Origin: Neurospora tetrasperma FGSC 2508
Taxonomy: Eukaryota > Ascomycota > Sordariomycetes > Sordariales > Sordariaceae
Direction: 5' to 3'
Length of the DNA stretch: 64,000 bases
Assembly (NCBI RefSeq): GCF_000213175.1
Contig: NW_009799179.1
Coordinates: 8,620,281 to 8,684,280 of the forward strand
The number at the start of each line of letters is the position of its first letter. The stretch's first letter is position 1. Under the pieces are notes generated by a model. That model saw only the letters and a program-made list of their open reading frames with translations. It was not told the DNA's origin and made no database searches. Positions 34,701 through 45,954 of the stretch are shown one piece after another. A program made the position numbers and the translations under genes.

Positions 34701-36153
34701 GCGTCTGGATACGATGATTGAGGATCTGCAACACTCGAACCAAAGGTTGGAGGAGAAGATTGAAGACATGTCGACGGACCTTGCCGCCGTTACTCAGGCC
34801 AAGAAGAGGCTTCAGCACGAGCTCGAAGATTACCGCAACCAGCGTGCTAACGACATTGAGGATAAGGAATCGAGCATGGAGCAGATGCGCAAGAAGTACC
34901 AGGCTGAGTTTGCGACACTGGCCAACGAGCTCGATCGGGCCCGCGAGGAGAAGCTACGCAAGCAGTCGGAGATTACGAGACTCCGGGAAGAGCTGGACGA
35001 GCTTCGGTCCAAGTGGGATGACGAGGTCCTCAACAGCTCGACGTGGTCTAAGGAGAAGGCGCGGCTGGAGGCGACTCTCTCGGACGTGGTGGCCTCTCGC
35101 GACGAAGCTGTCAGCGCCCACAATGAGGCTCAAAGCAAGATTGTCACGCTCCTTGGCCAGGTGCGGTCGCTCCGCTCGTCTCTTGACGAGATCACGGCTG
35201 AGCGCGATGCCCTATTTCGTGAGAAGAGGAGCATCGAGGCAAGGCTTGAAGAGGCCAAGGCTGGTCTCGATGAGCTGGCCAACAGCGAGAGCCCGTCGCT
35301 GCGCAACGCGGCGCACATGGACAGGGAGATCCTGGAGCTCAAGTCTAGCCTTGCTCAACAGGAAGACATCGCTGCGGCTGCCGTCGAGAAGATGCGGCGC
35401 GCTGAGGCGCTTGCTGCCGAGGTCCAGAAGGACATTGCTGCTGAGCGCGAAAACAATGCCGATTTGCAGAAGCAAAAGGTTACTCTCGAGAAGAACTTTA
35501 ACGAGCTGCAGATGAAACTCATTGATCTTGAGACCAAGGGTTATTCAACTGCCAGCCACGATATCAAGTTCTTGCACAGCCGCATCAAGGAGGTAAGTTT
35601 ATACGGAGTAATCTTTTTTTTTCCACAAGAGCGTCAACAGCTAACTCATCATCACCAGCTTGAATCCCAGCTCGAAGAGCAAGAAAACGAGCGCAGCAAA
35701 TCCCAGCGTTCTGTCCGCAACGTCGACCGCATCGTTAAAGACCTGCAGTCCCAGATCGACCGCAAGGACAAGCAGAACACGCAACTCCAAGAAGACGTGA
35801 CGCGCATGCGTGACAAGGTTGACAAGTTGCTCAAGGCCATTGACGAGCTGCAATCCTCGGAATCCGCCAATGAGCTGTCGGCCCGCCGCGCGGAGCGTGA
35901 GCTGCGCGAGGAAAAAGAAAAGGCCCTGAGGCTGGAGCGCGAGCTCGAAGGGTGGAAAAATCTCCGCATGGAGAAGGGTTCCGCTATGGGCGGCGGCGGC
36001 GGCGGCGGCAGCGTGGCGGGAAGCGTGCTGGGTAGTATCCGGGGCAAGAGGACGTTCACAAATGATAATATGCAGATGGATGGTGTGATTGAGATTCCGA
36101 AGAGGAAGAGCAGCATTAGTAGGGCGCCGAGTCTGACGAAGGGGTTTATTTGA
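28764..36153 (+). CDS. myo-2: Class II myosin heavy chain
   Basis: Three exons were joined by hand: 28764-29219, 29290-35592 and 35659-36153, giving 2417 residues with both introns in phase 0. The first 90 residues are Pro/Ser-rich, and the SH3-like N-domain follows (VWLKDPQAAFVKGWVVEE). The motor domain holds the P-loop GESGAGKT at residues 263-270, switch I (NNNSSRFGKF), switch II (DIAGFEIF) and the actin-binding HPHFVRCIIPN region. An IQ motif lies at about 868-895, next to the LRARGYIKRR-like FQSLARGYIKRRI. The tail is a coiled coil of about 1450 residues, interrupted at about 1590-1716 by a Ser/Pro-rich hinge, and it ends in a Gly-rich, basic, phosphorylatable tip (KRKSSISRAP). It forms two-headed motors acting in the septal actomyosin ring and hyphal cortex. 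The length exceeds yeast Myo1 (1928), as is usual in filamentous ascomycetes. The gene symbol follows Neurospora usage. Confidence 0.96.
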
Positions 36154-38440
36154 GTTTTGAGGTATCTATGGGGATGAAGATGACAACTTGTTGGTACTGA
36201 TGAGAAGGAAGTGGAAGGGGTGTAATTAGGTTGGTTTGGTGGAGACGGCAGTCTCTACACATCTGGAATAATTCTGTTGCTTTACTTGTCCTTTGGAAAG
36301 TTGGGAAGCTGATGTTGTCTGAAAGGCCGATCATTTGTTAGGAGGGGGCTGAGTAGGGCGAAATTAGGCGGTTTCTCTCAAGACGTTTGTCGTACATATA
36401 CCTGTTTGCTAACTTTTTATGTTAGTTGGTGTATATGATGAAAGTATTGTATGTCAGGTTGTGTAGTGAAGTAGTGAAGGGACTGTGCAAAGCTGTTGTA
36501 CTATCGTGAAAGTGCCGTTGTGCGGTCGTTGTGAGTCCAAATGATGATGAACCAAAGCGGTAATTTGGAAGACGTCAAGCTCAAAGTGCCCGCAGAAGTC
36601 ACGAGGTTACGGTCATTCACTTTTTTTTTTTTTCTTTGTTTTGCGCGCACGACGATGTGACCGGGCTGTCAGAGGCTTTTCAAATGCAGTTCGCAAGAGT
36701 AGAAGAGCGTGTGCGCAGTTGTTGGGCACCTTCAACCTTGCCGTTCGGAGTCCTAGTTCACGATATGATATAAAGTGGTGTTGTCACCAAAAAAAGGGAA
36801 TTGTAGAGAGTGTTGTGTGCTGATGCATATATCTGAGTATACTAGGTCTTGCTCAATCGTAACGGTATAAGGTATTGCTGAATAACATTTTTGAATCCTG
36901 AACGAAAGTTGGAATTGAGACCGCGGTGTTTACCTGGTTTGAAAGGAGGGAACTGAAGGGAAGGTCGAGTTTTGCTTATTTCAAACGACCTCGGCTTCTC
37001 TCTCTTCCAAGTTCTGTTACACCGACGTATGTCTGTCATACGTAAGTTGCGGAGCACAGTCCGATGAATGGATGAAACCTGATTCCGAGATTCTGGAAAC
37101 CTGCACCCTGCCTGCCTGGTGGTGTTGCCGTGCGTGCGTGTGCTGACTGACTGACGGGTTCGTTGGTGGACGAGACGAGACGAAAAATATTCGCGATCAA
37201 TTGCGGCCCAGTGCGATGGGCGGATCTGTCACGACTCGGAATCTGATCTCCGAGATTGTTCTGATAGGCAGGGCCGGGCAGGGAGCCTCGATCTGTCGAA
37301 CTCGAACCCCCCCGCCTTCTCCATTCGATCCGCAACCAGAGAGACCGGGACAAGGGACAGACAGATCGCCGGGAATCAAGCGGACTCCCCTCCGCCTCAA
37401 TCTGGTGGTGGGCTTTCAGGCCGCTTTGTCAGTCAGATACGTACACTACATATGGGGGGTTTGGCCAGTGCGCTTTTCAGGTGGGGCCTTGCCCCTGCCC
37501 CTGATCACCTCAGCAAATCACCTCCGCTGTTGATGCCCAGAAGGGAAAGGGCAACGCTGCACCAACCGTTTTAGGTCAGATCGTCGAACCAAACGGTGGG
37601 AAACGACTCCACTTCATGTTCAACTTGTTGTTGGAGCCCGGGGGTGGTGTCCGATGCAAAAGCCCATCTTGGCGGCGATGACATCGTGCGAACAGGGCAT
37701 TGATCGGTTCAGTTCGGTTAGTTCCCACTTACTGATGAAGACGGGACTGCCACCGATTCACGACCCTCTTTTCCACGGGATAGCAAGGATAGAAAGAAAC
37801 GCCAAATCGAGACCTTTTTGTTTTCGCATGTGATGATGCCGTCTCCGCTATCTACAACCATCGACCCACGGAACAAAGCAGGGAGTGGAAGGAATGTCGG
37901 TCCTTAATGGCAATCGAAATCCAGGGGAGGGGGAGGAGGGGATAGTCTAGATGGGGGATAGCTTCCCTTGCTTATTGCATGGGTCGATGCAGCACAGAGC
38001 GATACCACGACAACACCACTAGCTTGTGATTCATGGACGGCGGTGGTCGGGCGGTGGTCGAACGGTGGGAGATAGATCTAGATATCGACTGTGCGCATCA
38101 TCACTTGTCTTAAAAAGTTCAGTCTCGGGATTGTTTCTCTCCGGAACGGTCCGTTCAAACCTTCATATACCCGTTGAATGTGCTTGTGAAAAGCTCTTGC
38201 TCCCACCACCATCTGCCTTGACTCTGTGCTTTCTACCTTGCTCAAAGTATCTTAAAGGGTAATAATCTTACCTACCTGGAATTCCTTCAGCTTTCTTGGA
38301 CTTTTGAATCTCTATACCCTCCAGACTCTTTAGATTTTTCTCGGCTTTTGTGCAGAGAGAAGGGGCGACGATAAGAACGATAACGACGACGACGACGACG
38401 ACGAAAGAGCTAAGCAAAAAATACCAGACTTATAGACAAC
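36154..38440. promoter_or_regulatory. Upstream region of al-1 with GATC/CGAT-rich candidates for light control
   Basis: The 2.3 kb contains the myosin 3' flank and the al-1 promoter. GATC and CGAT boxes, the core of sites bound by the Neurospora White Collar complex, recur at 37190-37250, 37291-37330, 37573-37583, 37981-38007 (two CGAT boxes 20 bp apart) and 38071-38090 (AGATCTAGATATCGAC). Light induction of al-1 is established in Neurospora; which of these boxes matters here cannot be told from sequence. The leader has a (ACG)7 run at 38383-38403 and a CT/T-rich part around 38280-38350. No gene was seen. Confidence 0.4.
38383..38403 (+). repeat. (ACG)7 microsatellite in al-1 leader
   Basis: Seven perfect ACG units end 37 bp before the al-1 start codon, so they are probably within the 5' untranslated leader. 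Length variation between strains is likely. Confidence 0.9.
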
Positions 38441-40413
38441 ATGGATGAGACTCAGAGACCACGAAGCGCCATCATTGTTGGTATGTCTCTCTATTTGGAG
38501 TTTGAGCTCTTCACTTTAGCCTCAGGATGTATGCTAACTTCTTCCCCAAAACAACAGGCGCAGGAGCAGGTGGTATCGCCGTCGCGGCCCGTCTGGCCAA
38601 AGCCGGAGTAGACGTCACAGTCCTCGAAAAGAACGACTTCACAGGAGGCCGCTGCAGTCTCATCCACACAAAAGCTGGCTACCGCTTCGACCAAGGTCCC
38701 TCACTCCTCCTCCTACCGGGTCTCTTTCGCGAGACCTTCGAAGACCTAGGCACCACTCTCGAGCAGGAAGGAGTCGAGCTCCTCCAATGTTTCCCCAACT
38801 ACAACATCTGGTTCTCCGACGGCAAGCGCTTCTCGCCCACCACCGACAACGCCACCATGAAGCTCGAGATCGAAAAGTGGGAAGGCCCCGACGGCTTCCG
38901 CCGCTACCTCTCGTGGCTCGCCGAGGGCCACCAACACTACGAGACCAGCTTGCGACACGTTCTGCACCGCAACTTCAAGTCCATCCTCGAGCTGGCGGAC
39001 CCTCGGCTTGTCGTCACCTTGCTCATGGCTCTTCACCCCTTCGAGAGCATCTGGCACCGCGCCGGGCGGTACTTCAAGACGGATCGCATGCAGCGCGTCT
39101 TCACTTTTGCCACCATGTACATGGGCATGAGCCCGTTCGATGCGCCGGCGACGTACAGTCTGCTTCAATACTCGGAGTTGGCCGAGGGTATCTGGTATCC
39201 CCGCGGAGGCTTCCACAGGGTGTTGGACGCTCTGGTGAAAGTTGGAGAGAGGATGGGCGTCAAGTACAGACTCAACACGGGCGTGTCCAAGGTGCTCACG
39301 GACGGAGGCAAGAACGGAAAGAAGCCAAAGGCTACGGGTGTCCAGCTTGAGAATGGCGAGGTGCTGAACGCCGATCTGGTGGTGGTCAACGCCGACTTGG
39401 TATATACGTACAACAACCTCCTGCCGAAGGAGATCGGGGGCATCAAGAAGTATGCGAACAAACTCAACAACCGCAAGGCGTCGTGCAGTTCTATTTCTTT
39501 TTACTGGAGTTTGTCGGGTATGGCGCCAGAGTTGGAGACGCACAACATCTTTTTGGCGGAGGAGTACAAGGAGTCCTTTGACGCCATCTTTGAGAGGCAG
39601 GCCCTGCCTGATGATCCCAGCTTCGTAAGTTTTACTCTCATTTTGTTTTATTTTCCTCTCTCTCTTCCTCTCTCTCTGTCTGATTAGTCGTCCGACGACC
39701 CTCTAACTAACTTCATCTCACCCCTCAAACAGTACATCCACGTCCCCTCCCGCGTTGACCCCTCGGCCGCCCCTCCCGACCGCGACGCCGTCATCGCCCT
39801 CGTCCCCGTCGGCCACCTTCTCCAAAACGGCCAACCAGAGCTCGACTGGCCTACTCTCGTCTCCAAAGCCCGCGCCGGCGTTCTGGCCACCATCCAAGCC
39901 CGCACCGGCCTGTCCCTGTCCCCCCTTATTACCGAAGAAATCGTCAACACCCCTTACACCTGGGAGACCAAGTTCAACCTCAGCAAGGGCGCCATCCTCG
40001 GTCTGGCACACGACTTCTTCAACGTGCTGGCCTTCCGCCCGCGCACCAAAGCCCAAGGCATGGATAACGCGTACTTTGTCGGCGCTAGCACCCATCCGGG
40101 AACCGGCGTGCCGATTGTCCTTGCAGGCGCCAAGATCACTGCCGAGCAGATTCTTGAGGAGACGTTCCCTAGGAACACAAAGGTGCCGTGGACGACGAAT
40201 GAGGAGAGGAACAGTGAGCGGATGAGGAAGGAGATGGATGAGAAGATTACGGAGGAGGGGATTATTATGAGGAGTAACAGTAGTAAGCCGGGCAGGAGGG
40301 GGAGTGATGCTTTTGAGGGCGCCATGGAGGTCGTTAATCTCTTGTCGCAGAGGGCGTTCCCTTTGTTGGTGGCGTTGATGGGGGTGCTGTATTTCTTGCT
40401 ATTTGTGAGGTAG
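38441..40413 (+). CDS. al-1: Phytoene desaturase (carotenoid pathway), albino-1
   Basis: Three exons (38441-38480, 38558-39624, 39733-40413) encode 595 residues, the length of Neurospora AL-1. The first intron splits the Gly codon that opens the FAD-binding loop (IIVGAGAGGIA, Gly14/16/19); the second is phase 0. Near the C-terminus the CrtI-family signature NAYFVGASTHPGTGVP is intact, and the last 25 residues form a hydrophobic anchor (LLVALMGVLYFLLFV). The enzyme is a membrane-associated flavoprotein that introduces up to five double bases of unsaturation into colourless phytoene, giving lycopene and 3,4-didehydrolycopene, between AL-2 and later torulene steps. It is light-induced through the White Collar complex in Neurospora. 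No broken or missing motif is seen. A few residues, including the second, seem to differ from the N. crassa protein as I remember it, which suggests a related species or strain. Confidence 0.98.
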
Positions 40414-41263
40414 GGTTCTGTTGGGTTGACGGGTTTCACTTAATGCTGAGCGGGCGATTCATGTTTCTTTAAGTCTTGGTTCTAGTCTAGATGATTTCCT
40501 TGAGTGGGTATAGTTCGATTGGGTATAAACGATTTCGTAGATAAAGTCTTGGGAATATATAACTGTCTTGTTTTAATGTCGATGACAATAGGGTGAATTA
40601 CAGCTTGGAAAGTATCATGTTTCTCACCGATTATATGCTTAGTGATCCCAATCTGCCTAGATGCCGTCTTGTCACTGGGCTGTGCAGTCTTTTTTTTTCT
40701 TTTTTTTTCTTTAATAGGAGGTTAGTACCGAAGCTTAACTTGCGACATCAACAATGACATGGTATTGTTGAGGGTGTATGTGGTAAAACAGCACAGTCGG
40801 CGTTGTCAGGAATAAAAGCACCTGCTAGACAAGCAACTTGTGATGTATGCAACAATGATTAGACTCTTTTCTTCTCTTTCCATCTACAGCCAACCATCCT
40901 CCTGCCCTGAACCATGCAAATTCCCATTCTTAATGCCCATTGCCCATCGCTCATCCAACCAACCAACCAAACCTCTTTCGAAAGGTGGTTTATTACAGAA
41001 GCGCAACTAGTAAGCACCGCACCGCACCGCAACCTAAGCAGAACCAAACCATAGCCGCTCTTTCTCTTTCTAAACTAAGCACAGTAAAGGGGCGGCGCAT
41101 ACCCTGAACATAGACGAGAGTCAATTAAATGTCCCCTCTTCGCCGCCTGAACCAAGGCTGATAAGACAAAACGTTGATCCTCCCACTATTCATCTAACAC
41201 TCTCCACAATATCGCACCTCCTCTGCGTCCTATACAGGCCTCAGCTAGAACATGTATACATAA
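40414..41263. other. Intergenic between convergent al-1 and RGD1-type genes
   Basis: The 0.85 kb should contain both 3' untranslated regions. It includes T-rich runs at 40690-40712 and a short (CCAA)n stretch near 40956-40972. No gene was seen. Confidence 0.55.
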
Positions 41264-43910
41264 TCAGTCATCATCATCAAAGATCTGATATGTATTCTGC
41301 AAAATCGTATCCACCACGCGAACCTGCCACCCGGCATCCGCAATGTTGGCGCCGGGACCCGCGGTACCCATCAGCGTCGGCCCAAAGACGATGGCCAGGT
41401 TCTGCGAGCTCATCCGGTTGACGCTCGAGTTGTTGATTACCCGGTGCAAGTGCAGAGTCAAGGCGCGGAGGGTGGCGTAGTTGGGATCAGGAAGGCTGTT
41501 GATGATGGCGTGGAGGGAATCACGGCGGATGACTTCGTCTTCGTTTTCTGTCGAGGGAGATGTCGTTAGTGTGATGTAACCTTAATAGCTGGAAGGTTAA
41601 TAGGGGTGCTTACTGGCTGCCTCGATAAACGACGCGTAGTGCTCCTTAGTCAACAACGGGTCGGGAAGATCGCGGAAGAATTGCTTCAACAGGCCAGCTA
41701 CACTGTTGACATCGTGGAAGAAGTTCTCGGGGTTACGGAAGTCAAGATTACTGGAGCCAGAATCTGCAAGCTTCTGGTTAGCCTTGGTTCAACGTCAGAG
41801 ATAGTGTTAGGCTAAAACCCTTACCCGTGTCAAAGAGAGTCTTGAGCTTGTTCACATGAGGTACGGAGCCAGACAATCGGTAGATGCCTTCGAGGCCAAG
41901 GCCGAAGAGATCCACCGCCTGGATACATTGGTAAACAACCATAGGAACAGCCAGCCCATCTCTCTCGTATAACTTGGACAACGACACACCAAAGACTGGC
42001 CGCGTAGGCTGAGCCATTGGCGGCGTCGACTGTCTTCCCTGTACAGGACCGGAAGGATATGCCTGTTGGGTTGGACTTGCTAGCGGAGCCAGGGGTTGTT
42101 GAGGAGGTTGACTAGATGGCGGCTGTTGGGATGGTTGTGGTGGCGGCGGCTGAGATGGTTGTTGCGGTGGTTGTTGGGTTGTAGATGGTAGTGATTGAGG
42201 CTCGGAGTATTGGAATGGCAGCGCTCCCAGTTGCGGAGGACCCGAGGACGAGATCGAGCCAATGGCGCCATTATACCTGGAGCTTGCGGCCTGGGCCTGT
42301 TGGGTTGCCGCACTCCGAGAATCGCCATACTGAGGGTTGAAAGGGGTGCTAATCTGATTAAGGATGTTCCCATGGCTGAAGCTACGTTCGTGCGAAGGCT
42401 GTGATTCGGACTGTTGGCTAGCTGAGAGAATCGGGATCGAGGAAGAGCTTTGGCCATAGTGATGACCCAGAGGCGCAGTGGGAGTATCGTTCAAAGGCCC
42501 AGTTCTCGAGTTCATTGAACCCTGTTCTCGGGAATGCGTGGGTGCCTGTTGACTGCCACCCGGTGGTACATATGGAGTTGTAGTAGTGCGATTTGCCGGA
42601 TCCAGGAGCTAGCAGGGGGTTAGCCTTGATGACCATGGCATTTTCATAAGATTTATACGACTTACAGCGTTCTTTTCATATTTGGGCTCCCCTGTCCTCG
42701 GAGGAAGTCGCGGATACTGGCTGAGGAGATATTCATCCAGGTCTTTGTCATTGTTGATCGCCTGTACACACTCGCGCAAACTGCGTGCTTCCGGACCATG
42801 TTTCAGAGGGCTAACACTCAAGCCGTTACTGAGCAAGAGCTTCTCGTTAAAGGACGCTACCGGTTTCATCATTAGCCTCGAGCCTTGGGGAGAGAATGAC
42901 TAGCACAGCACTTACCGAACTTTTGCATTTGCAAGACAACGCCTGCGTCACATTCTCTGACAATCTCCTGAAGAGCTTTGATGGTATCCGGCCGTATCTT
43001 GTTGATCAGCTCTCCACGTTCTGTCTGTACCGTGTTGACCTTGGCCTGGTAATCCTGATCCGCGGCCTGGGCCTTTCGTAAGAGGTCTTCTTCATGCTGC
43101 GCAGCTGACTTGGGACCCTTGAAGCCGAACATCTTGCCTTTTTGCTGACCAGTGGTGTCGCCGGTGCGAGCTCGGTCGTATTCCTCGGCTAAGGCATCGT
43201 ACTTGGCCTTGGACTTGCGCATAGCGGCCTCGAGGTCGGCCACTCGTTGTTCGGCTGTCAGTCCGCTTTGCTTCCATCCTTTCCTGGATTTCTCGGCAAT
43301 CCCTGCAAGCTCCAATAGGTCCTCGTGCATCTGGTGGAGGGACATGGCGAACTGGGTCCCGTTTTCGGCCATGCGCTCGTGGATCGTCATCATGTCTTCA
43401 TAGGCTTTGGCAAATGTTCCGCCCCTGTGTTCAGAGCGGGATGAGCTCTCGTGGGATGCTTTGCAGAGTTTCCTGAGGCCGTTCGCATGTTCGTCCTCGA
43501 GTACCGAGCGCTTTTTCAGAAAGGTCGCGAATTCCTATGTGAAACCCTTAAATTAGACTGCTGTGTCTACCCCAATTGGTGGGTAGGGGTTTTTTGCATG
43601 ATACGGCCGTCGTAGTCGGTCGTCGAGGGATTCGCACCTTTGCGGACGCAATGCTCTGTTTCAATCGGTTGAGCATCGTCGCGATGCCAATCTGTTTTCG
43701 GAAAACTACGGGTTAGGGACTGGATCGGCGTCAAGATAAGTGACTCGTCCGGTCTGAACGGACCTCTGAAGAAAGCACATCTTGAACATGCGACTTGGTC
43801 TCGTCGTTAGGTGTTGGTGCTGTAGGCGGCGCAGGCGCTGCTGCTATCACCGGGCTGCCACTGTCTGGTGTCGGTGAAGTTGCTGGCGCAGACGCATCTC
43901 CTAGAGACAT
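41264..43910 (-). CDS. RGD1: F-BAR and RhoGAP domain protein (Rgd1 type)
   Basis: Seven exons were joined by hand: 43910-43764, 43691-43638, 43534-42916, 42856-42666, 42608-41825, 41763-41614 and 41547-41264, giving 742 residues; all phases agree. An F-BAR membrane-curving domain covers about residues 50-320 (IGIATMLNRLKQSIASAKEF at its start). A low-complexity Pro/Gln/Ser linker with PPQQPSQPPPPQ-type runs covers about 370-540. A RhoGAP domain follows, with the catalytic arginine finger Arg581 in GIYRLSGS and the VFGPTLMG motif. The protein ends in four Asp. Yeast Rgd1 is the GAP for Rho3 and Rho4, and filamentous homologues control polarised tip growth and septation, so a link with the nearby myosin gene is functional, not operon-like. 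The first donor (GTCCGT) is less common but gives the conserved F-BAR start. Confidence 0.93.
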
Positions 43911-45954
43911 TGCGAATATGTTGTCACCCTCACAGGCAACTCGGGGTGTGTTGCGTCGACGGGCACAGATTCGGCGGTGGTGGGAGTGGCGTGTCTTTGT
44001 CGCGGAGGCGCCAAAATGCTAAGTAATCAGCAAATAAACTTTTCTTTTATGTTATACGAGATGCAAAAGTTTCGCGCGTTCAGGGTCGGGGTCGTGGTCG
44101 GGGTCTTTCAGTTGGTCAGGAGGAGTAGGGTACGGAGGGGGGATCATGAGCGCGCGGGTTAAGCCAAGATGCCGTCGTTGACCCGACGGTTGAAGGGTGT
44201 TGGGGATGGGGTCGAGTGGAACGGGAATGGATCCCCCATGGGATGGGCTTGTGCACCGCTGCACCTCATTTAATTCTCCAGAATCCACAATGGAACCACT
44301 TCCAGGCTAGGCGGCAGGGACCAGGACCGCCTGAGCTGCAGGTGCACTGGTGCACTGTCGAGCTATGTTGCTGGTTCATCCTCAGTGGGCTCCACTACCA
44401 TCAATGACGCCCCACCTCGTGTGCCGTGTTGAACGTTGAACGTCCATCATGCCGCTGGCTGCTATGGAAGATGGAGGCCCTCTTGGCCCAAGCTTCCATT
44501 TCAACCCTTCAACTCCCAGGTGTGCTACTGTACACCCAAATCGTGCTCCCTCTTGTTGGTTACCAACACTGCGAATTTCCATGTTCCATTCATTCTGTCG
44601 AGCCGCAATCCCGACACGATAATCTTCGACTAAGCTGTATCCAGCACATGCTCGACAAAAACATCCTGTTGATGCGCATCTGTCGTTTTCCAGTTATGGG
44701 TCAGTAGCGAGGGATCTGCGTCCCTTGCCCTTTATCCAACGGCACCTTATCACGACGGACGGAAAAGAAAGACAATGGCAGCGAAATCGGACACCATCCT
44801 TTGATACATAAAGGTATCCCAAAGGGCAGCAACGCATAAGGTTGTGCGGTTTCAGCATGCCTTGTACCTACCAATATGGCGCTTGGGTCAATGCCTGCCT
44901 GAGCGCGACGGGAGAAAGGCCCGAGGGAAGGGCGGACCAACGATCTTCTTAAATCGACGAACGGCAGACCATCCACACACCCGGAGGTCTTACCATACAA
45001 CTTAAGGGCTTACTTTCTGGTATCCTTGGCGGCGATCAATCCTCCCCCCTCCTCGGCGAAATGTGCTTCGAAATCATATCCGCCCCATCATCCCTTGCTT
45101 TGCGACGAGATCCGTCCCATCGATGGCCATTTGGCGTATCCTTGGCCTTGGCGTCGAGAAGACGGTCAGCTCCGTGATAGAACCTCACATCGACTGGTCA
45201 TTGGAGCATATCCTCCCGTAACATGGCTACCTCGAGAGCTATATGGCAACCCACCTGGCCCAGCTCCCGGAAATCCATCGAAACCAGTAGTTTTGAAAAG
45301 CTCCCAAGGTTCATGGATCGAGGTTCTCTGCAGCTCGAATTCAGTATCTTAAACATCATAACTCGGTCTCGTCTTTCCCTCCTCCTTCTGTTCCACAACG
45401 TCAAAAGAGGCAAGTCCTATGACGATAGTGTTCCTGCGCATCGTCTAGCTAAGACTCCAATGTCTGCAAGAGACCATGGATGGGCATTTCACTGCATCGT
45501 TGGGCAAAAGCAATCCAAGACAAGGCCTTTGCCATGCCCAGACACCAGATGTTGGGGGTGTCGACAGTTCGACGAAAGCTTCTCCCGCCAATCAACAAGA
45601 CGGGCTGCTGCATCAAGCATGCTTCTCTGGACGGTCAACATGCGAGAGCGGGTACATGCATTCGTTCGATTCCCATAGACGAGACCACAGGACGGATCCG
45701 ACTTTCCGGTGTGTCTCGCACTTTAACCGCACGACACGGGACGAGATATGGAAGAGAGAGAAGAAGAGCACGAAGGTGAATTTTTAAACTTTTGGCTCCT
45801 GACTTAAGCTTGCATCAACGCTCCACACCAAGGTCACCCATGAGAATTCCACAAAGAAACCAAATGCATAGGTGCATGACTTTATACTTTTATAACAGCA
45901 ACCCAATAATGATTATATTTTTGTTCCCAAACCCATAAAGCAGCCCGCTTAACC
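43911..45954. other. Intergenic between two minus-strand genes
   Basis: The 2.0 kb holds the promoter and leader of the RGD1-type gene on its left and the HOM2-type 3' flank on its right. Open frames (up to 151 codons near 45223-45678) lack protein-like composition. No RNA gene or repeat was recognised. Confidence 0.5.

Noticed and set aside
35593-35658. Read-through of myosin intron 2 as coding sequence
   Set aside because: The frame stays open across it, but the hydrophobic GVIFFFPQ text breaks the coiled coil, and GTAAGT with a CACCAG acceptor gives a seamless heptad pattern.
38746-39543. 265-codon open frame antisense to al-1
   Set aside because: It mirrors the codon pattern of the GC-rich al-1 exon; no motif, and al-1 on the other strand is certain.
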